DNA of 64,000 nt, taken from Triplophysa rosa. Taxonomy: Eukaryota > Chordata > Actinopteri > Cypriniformes > Nemacheilidae. The notes below the pieces were generated by a model. That model saw nothing but the letters and a program-made list of their open reading frames with translations, searched no databases and had not been told where the DNA came from. Shown here piece by piece: positions 58,580 to 64,000 of this stretch (within the stretch, counting starts at the first letter, position 1; every line of letters begins with the position of its first letter). Where the stretch lies: contig NC_079898.1 of NCBI RefSeq assembly GCF_024868665.1, positions 10,314,981-10,378,980 of the forward strand. Reading direction: 5' to 3'. A program made the translations under genes and the position numbers.

Positions 58580-58890
58580 GAGACAAATTTCAGTCCGCAG
58601 ATTTAAAGACCGCGTTTACTCACATTGACATACTGGTGAGAAACTGTCACGGGTGAAATTGTTGAGGTTCGCACGCGCTTCAACGCGACTGCTGCAAATT
58701 TTCACTCACCTCGTCTTTCGCCGAGTGTAAAAGGCGATGTTTTTGTTTTTATTTCACGGTCCCCATCTGATCGCATGCGTCATGTCCACAGACTTCCGCG
58801 TACGGGAGGACAAGCGAGCTGAGAAAATAAAATAAAGCGGAGATCACGCGCTCTAGCGTACTCCACTGCTGAGTGTAGACACCGAGCAAG
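58580..58890 (-). promoter_or_regulatory. Possible CpG-rich promoter and noncoding first exon
   Basis: The density of CG dinucleotides is clearly higher here than in flanking DNA. Minus-strand sequence ending GGCGAAAGACGAG is followed by a good donor GTGAGTG (58709 downward). This would be a noncoding first exon on the minus strand. There is no TATA box at a fitting place. It could serve the unidentified minus-strand gene of 47999-48052, but nothing connects them. Confidence 0.3.
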
Positions 58891-58899
58891 TCATCATTT

Positions 58900-60455
58900 A
58901 TATGGGCGGTTAATCGAGCACTGTGTATTGGAAAATGTGAATGAAAATTTTAATTCATTTCTCTTATTTTTTGCCTGAAGATGATAATACATTTGTTTTC
59001 TGTTTCTGTCTTTGCTGTCTGCATATAGTGATTTATTATAATGACTGTGGTACATTTTAGGGTGCGAGTTCACAGGCTCAGAGATTCGACCCCATGAAAT
59101 ATTATAAAGCATGGCATAACTAGAATATACAGTAGGTGTGTAATTGTTATTATAATAAATAAAAACACGGAGCAGTTTTTGTTTTAGTTTATTTTCATGC
59201 TTGTTTTGTCTTATTTTACATAATTTCAAGCTTTCTTGAAGCCAGTTGATAGATGCCCTCTAGTGGGTCCCGGTCTGGTGGTAAAAAAAACACTGTTCCA
59301 GTACAGGGCTAAGATCCTAGAGCTGTCTAAACTGAAAACAACTTGTACTGACATATTTTAAAATACATTAGTTGCATTGTTTTGTCTAATTTAACTAAGG
59401 CCTAGTCCTGGATTAATCTAATCCCTGTCCAGATACCGTCCCAATAAATTTCCTATTGTGTGAAAATCATGGTTTGGTTAATGCAGGAACACCTGAAGGC
59501 TGTGTCATTACTTGGAAGATCTAAACACATTTTCGAAATACTTGTGTGCTTAGAGCTCGGTCTAAACATGTTGTGATTCATCATTATGTAATTTTTGGTC
59601 TATGAACGGCACTGATAAAACAAAGCAGTCTGTTCCATACCAGTGACATGTCTCTTAAAAGAATGATTACTTATTAGTGTGCACGTGTTTGTGCATGTGG
59701 TGTTTAAGTGTAAGCCTAACCGGTAAAACATGTTCATCTGGACTTTGTATTAAAAGGAAAACATATTTCCTTAACATGGTTTGAACTAAGCTCTACAAAT
59801 CTATTATCTAAAAATATTTATATTCTTTTATGATGCGAGATTAAACTATACTCATGCTTTTATAACAATAAGGGAAATAATACAGTCATGATGTGGCACA
59901 GAAACAAAACCTCTTGACCTATTTCTAAATGTTAGCAAGTAAAGTGTCTTACTTTCAGTTTTGCTGAATAGTTGCCCATTGGTTAACATGCAATTTTGGA
60001 TTCCTATTGAATGCACTGTGCAGTTTGCTCTATTATAATACTGCATGAATCATCATTACACCATCTGTTGACTGCACAAAACTAACAGATTTTAAGTAGC
60101 CTACTTACAGTAAGTAAAGTTTATTTCAATTTAGACAATTTTCTGACAGGTAAAAAACAATAGCATCAATTGTTTCGGTAGGATTTGCTATGATTTAAGT
60201 ACCATTTCTAAATTCAATCATCAAATATTCCACTCGTCTAAATTGGTTCATGCAAGGAGTTGGCTCACGGCAATATCCCATGTTATCCAATCAAAAGAAA
60301 GAAAGCATGTTTAAACAAGACCAGTACTTCATACAGTAGCTGGAGTTGCTGTTATGATCAAAAACAGCCAGAAAGACCTTCATAAAAATAAAAAAGCAGA
60401 GGGCTAAAGGAAAAATACAAAAAACACCCAACCAAACACAATGGACAATCAGTAA
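58900..60455. other. No gene; intergenic
   Basis: Unique AT-rich sequence. A short fish repeat, AAGGCCTAGTCCTGGATTAA, lies near 59398-59440. Nothing else was recognised between the candidate promoter and the 3' end of zfand4. Confidence 0.5.
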
Positions 60456-60478
60456 AAACAAAGGAAACACACGGATAT

Positions 60479-60484
60479 TTTATT
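60479..60484 (-). terminator. zfand4: Likely polyadenylation signal of zfand4
   Basis: On the minus strand, AATAAA lies about 765 bases after the stop codon. It is followed by a GU-rich stretch, CCGTGTGTTTCCTTTG, that fits a cleavage-stimulating downstream element. No nearer canonical signal was seen; an ATTAAA variant lies at 61152-61157. The 3' untranslated region would thus be about 790 bases. Confidence 0.6.
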
Positions 60485-61248
60485 AGCTTCATCATTTGAC
60501 AATTACAGAAAAACATAACTGCTACTATTGCCTGAGCAGCTTTTCAAATACTAAGGTACAAAAAGGATCGTTTGCCATGGCAACCAGTCGAATGTTAGCA
60601 TCTTATCACGCCAAGCCCTATGTTATAGAATGCTACATGGTCAAAACTGCATAGTGTGTCCGGTACAGCTGATATGGAATATATCAGTACTCAAGAGTTC
60701 AGCTTTTTATAACACGAGTGTGCAGTGCTTGGCATTTTACATGATAAGAAGAGTGCTGCTGGACGTGATAAACCAAAGAGGAATAATGAGTAAGAACTAT
60801 AAGAACACTCAAACAGGAAACATAACATATAATTAATTACAAAAGACAAACGGCACATGGTTCAATCACACCCCCCTCCCGCGCCCATAACAAACTCATC
60901 TCCATGAGAGATATTCAGCATTACTAAAGTGCATCTCTGCAAGACGTCAGACCTATTTTAAGAAACACAACACACCGATATATATAAATAGATATGCTTG
61001 GAGTTGTGTCTTTTGATTTTTTACAAGGTTGCTGTGTGATAGAATTTTTTTTCAGAGTCTATTTACACGCAGGGTTTGTAAGTGTTTTTGTATTAATATA
61101 AACACAGCAGACAAAGGTATGTTTTCCAAATACCGTTCTTTCGCTCTCTTTTTTAATGTATATTTCAAGCAAGCATGGTGATAAAAGCACACATTGGTGA
61201 TCAAGGTTTAATAGTTGATCTGTAACATGGATCTGATGTCCCGTGCCT

Positions 61249-61384
61249 TCATATTTTGGGCAGCTTTGGAGCACTTACGATGGGGTTGGACTCCTGTAGA
61301 AAGCGGCGACCTGCGCTTTTGTAATCGTAAGTGCAGTCGTGGGTCTCTGCATAGCGGTGCACAGAACAGAAGATGTTGCCACAC
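61249..61384 (-). CDS. zfand4: ZFAND4, last coding exon (C-terminal half of AN1 zinc finger)
   Basis: The minus-strand exon starts at 61384 after an intron ending TATAAG and stops with TGA at 61249-61251. It encodes RCGNIFCSVHRYAETHDC, the second half of an AN1 zinc finger with Cys and His ligands in the expected order. It continues YDYKSAGRRFLQ and ends APKLPKI. This C-terminus is how I recognise ZFAND4 (also called ANUBL1), a ubiquitin-like-domain protein with a C-terminal AN1 finger. The exon length of 136 bases is one plus 45 codons, and the first base completes the split Arg codon from 62827. Its cellular role is poorly known. The N-terminal ubiquitin-like part lies outside or beyond this window. 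Confidence 0.95.
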
Positions 61385-62826
61385 CTTATACAAAGACATG
61401 AAGAGATGAGTGTAATTAGCATTGTGACAACAGATCTTCCATGTAATTTAACTTCAGTGGAAATCTGTTTAGAAATGCGCACTGCTTGTTTTTCTCAATC
61501 CCAAAAAAGGGAACTAAATTGAATTTAGAAATTACAGATAAATCATTGACAATTTATGAACAATACCCAGATGACAACAAAGCAATTACAACATACAGAA
61601 TTGGGTGATTCTCACGAAACCCTGTTAGGTATTAAAACAAGGTCTGTCAAATTCATTTCAAAACACGTTTTGAACATATTTTCAAAAAAGACCTTGCATT
61701 ACCGTAACCATTTTATGTCCATTTCATATCACGTTATGCTAAACAAAAGAGAAGCCATGATGTCTAAGCACCTTTTCATTCATACATAATTATAGATGAA
61801 TAAAGTATATTTTCAAGGAGAATTATTATAATTTTATATAGTATGGAAAGTATGGAAAACTAATATTGTCGTGTAAACAGTTCGACGAAAGAATGACATT
61901 TTTTACTTAATTCTCTGTAATAATCTGTTAACCTCAACCATTCGACAGGTACTGGCAGATGTGTTACTACAAACAAATTCAAGCTTATGTAAAGATCTGT
62001 GTGTGTGTGTAAACAGTCCTTAAAAAACGTTACGGAGCATGAGAACATCCGCCATGGACAAAATTGTCATTATACATGAATATTGTGTCAAAGGTTTTTT
62101 GTCAGTTGAGAATATCTAGTAGAACATGCCATTTTTTTTCTCAAAATATTTACTCTATTTCATCAGAAAATAGAATAAAATACAAAAATAATTCATGTTA
62201 AAATGATTCTTTGTGCAAGATAGAAAACACAGTTATCTTTATTATGATCATTTTTTGTGTTACTGAATTATATGTTTCATATTTAAAAATCATTACTGCC
62301 ATGAGGTTTCAATTGTGGGAATCTTGTGTCAGAGTGCCTAAATCAACATTTTTACAAAAAATATCACTACATCTTATGTCACAAAAGTCCTTGTTACTTA
62401 ACGTGCACTCCTCTGAACATCATACTGACATTTTTTTCAATAAATAAATAAAAATAAATAAATGATAAGAAATGTGATAAAAAATACTGTATATACAAAA
62501 GCACTATAAAGGTAAAAGAAACTATATTTAAAAGAAATAAAATGTAATTGCTTTTTGCTTTCGTATCTGTCTGGGTTAGATAAAGCACAGGGGGGATTGT
62601 TAAACACAGCAGTGACAGAAGGTGTCATCTTCAAAACAAGCACATGACAAATTAACAAATAAAAATTACCACCTCTGCACAAGAATAGCTCTGTCCTGTT
62701 CCGTCACGTGCACACACCCCAGATGAAATGCATATTATTTATTTCCCTTCATGATAACAAGCAAACACTACCTTTAACTGTTGTGAAGTAATAAAAGCCT
62801 CAGACTGACCCGTGGCAGCACCGTAC
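61385..62826 (-). other. zfand4: Intron of zfand4 (GT-AG)
   Basis: The donor is GTACGG, starting at 62826 on the minus strand, and the acceptor AG is at 61386-61385. It is 1442 bases long and mostly AT-rich. No repeat of the families listed elsewhere was recognised here. The plus-strand and minus-strand frames inside it are noise. Confidence 0.9.
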
Positions 62827-62944
62827 CTGCATTCATAGCTGGTGGCTAAGCCAGTCTTCTTCCCACACAGGAAGCAGTGCTTTGAACTCTTCTTCTTTGT
62901 GCCAGGGGGAACCTTCACAGGTGGTAAGTGATGTGTCGGGGTGC
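62827..62944 (-). CDS. zfand4: ZFAND4, penultimate coding exon (N-terminal half of AN1 zinc finger)
   Basis: A 118-base minus-strand exon. The acceptor TTGGTTTAG is at its upstream edge, and it starts with two bases of a split Gly codon. It encodes TPTHHLPPVKVPPG, then KKKSSKHCFLCGKKTGLATS and YEC, then two bases of the split Arg. The CFLC pair and the following Cys belong to the AN1 zinc finger that finishes in the exon at 61249-61384, giving the full set of zinc ligands (C-x2-C, C-x-C, C-x4-C type, H-x5-H and C). No more upstream exon was found up to position 64000, so the rest of the gene lies to the right of the window. Confidence 0.93.
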
Positions 62945-63966
62945 CTAAACCAATGTTTTCAGATGCAGACAAACAAAGGAAAAGAAAGCGAGTTATGGCA
63001 ACAACACATATAGAGAGGAAACAGCCTTGTGTTTATTTCAATCACCGCATTAATAAAGACACTGTGCTTTTACTGTATGTATAAAATGCACGCAGTCTCT
63101 GTGAGAATCAGTAAGGAAGTGTCTAAATACAGTGAAGGCATGTTTCTGTTTGTTTGCAGTTTTGTTTGTGTGAATATTTATCTACGTGTCTCAGTTGTGG
63201 TTTCCTGGTTTCAGTCAGCAGTTCTGCTCTGTGTGATGGTGAATATTTCATTAAAAGCTTGTCAGTTCATTGCTGAGCTCATTTAACATGCAGCAGCTTC
63301 TGTCCCACCCCTCAAGTTGACCTCCTGGACAGCACCACACTTCCCTGTCCATCCACTATATGAAAGCTAATCGCAGACAGCTTCTGTAGTGTGGAAATGG
63401 ATTTAATCATGGGGAAATCTGTTTTATCTCGAGAGTATTGCTCCAGCCAAAATATTTCATGAATAAACAAGCGGGAGGCTGATGAGGTGTAGATCTTTAT
63501 TAAGGACAGGTGTTAGTAATCTGAGCATCCTTCTACATGTGAAGATTTCTATAACTTCTGGCTAATAGCCACTAACTTAATAATGTTGAACCTATTTAAA
63601 CAACCCAACTGCTGTTTGATTGACATTACATGCACAATAAAAAAACATGAATTTTGAACATTGTGTTTTTGCAAATGAACTCTTCAAATGTAAATGATTA
63701 TATTAGCTAATGTGAATCAGTTGGGTAATGTTATTGAAATGTTTATGGTTATGTTATTGAAATCTTTGAGGCTCATTTTAGACTGCATGTGAAAAAAAAT
63801 GTGAAAAATATTCACAAATACAAAAACTAAGCTGTGGAACTACTACTCTTGCCTCAAGCATCCTGTGTCACTGTATAGTTTACTGACATCCACAAAATAA
63901 AATAAAACATGATCACACCTCAATGTCAATGTGTCAGGTCAATTAAAAGGCAACCTCGCACAAATC
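62945..63966 (-). other. Probable zfand4 intron; no exon seen
   Basis: On the minus strand this should be intron sequence upstream of the penultimate exon. The minus-strand sequence 63290-63400 was examined for an exon and gave no open frame with splice signals. The plus-strand frame 63029-63286 is noise. Confidence 0.5.
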
Positions 63967-64000
63967 TAAAAATTCTGTCATCATTTATTCACCCCAATGC
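63967..64000. mobile_element. TTAA foldback MITE, start of another copy, cut by window end
   Basis: CTAAAAATTCTGTCATCATT followed by TATTCACCCC matches the start of the family just inside the left arm. The copy continues past the window. Confidence 0.7.

Overview
The window looks like nuclear DNA of a teleost fish, most probably a cyprinid or other cypriniform. It shows long introns, vertebrate-type splice sites, CA and CT microsatellites, an L2 LINE with a tRNA-derived SINE that shares its 3' tail, and many short TTAA-flanked foldback elements of a kind I associate with carp and zebrafish genomes (recognition from memory). There are no operons, rRNA genes, tRNA genes or CRISPR arrays, and most open reading frames are chance products of repeats.

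The one clearly identified host gene is at the right end. The last two coding exons of zfand4 (AN1-type zinc finger and ubiquitin domain protein) lie on the minus strand at 62827-62944 and 61249-61384. Their phases match, the zinc-ligand set of the AN1 finger is complete, and a polyadenylation signal is likely near 60480. A second, unrecognised gene may also lie on the minus strand: a 54-base exon (47999-48052) and a terminal exon (31810-31876) are phase-compatible across a 16 kb intron. A CpG-richer block near 58.6-58.9 kb could be a minus-strand first exon. No link between that block and the two exons is proven.

The rest is introns or intergenic DNA packed with transposons. From left to right: TTAA foldback copies throughout; an L2 3' fragment (5205-6228); LINE debris and a foldback near 10 kb; a recent 246-base tandem duplication (10817-11307); an LTR-like block (about 16590-16859); a Kolobok-like TTAA element with a broken THAP exon (20295-21798); a SINE (33109-33273); hAT-type elements with 8-base target duplications at 35272-36141, 40586-42052 (with a nested TTAA element), 44699-45872 and 56326-57566; a CACT-ended element (48996-50210); and a nearly perfect hairpin (about 51080-51300).

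The most unusual item is a 1.46 kb element at 52260-53715. It has a 9-base target duplication and sits inside a foldback MITE. It carries two same-strand gene fragments: a frameshifted RecQ-like helicase first exon and a separate intact 49-codon first exon. Each ends at a splice donor. This resembles gene capture by a Mutator-like transposon, or an internally deleted larger element. Between these items are stretches of ordinary unique sequence, some of which look like conserved noncoding DNA.
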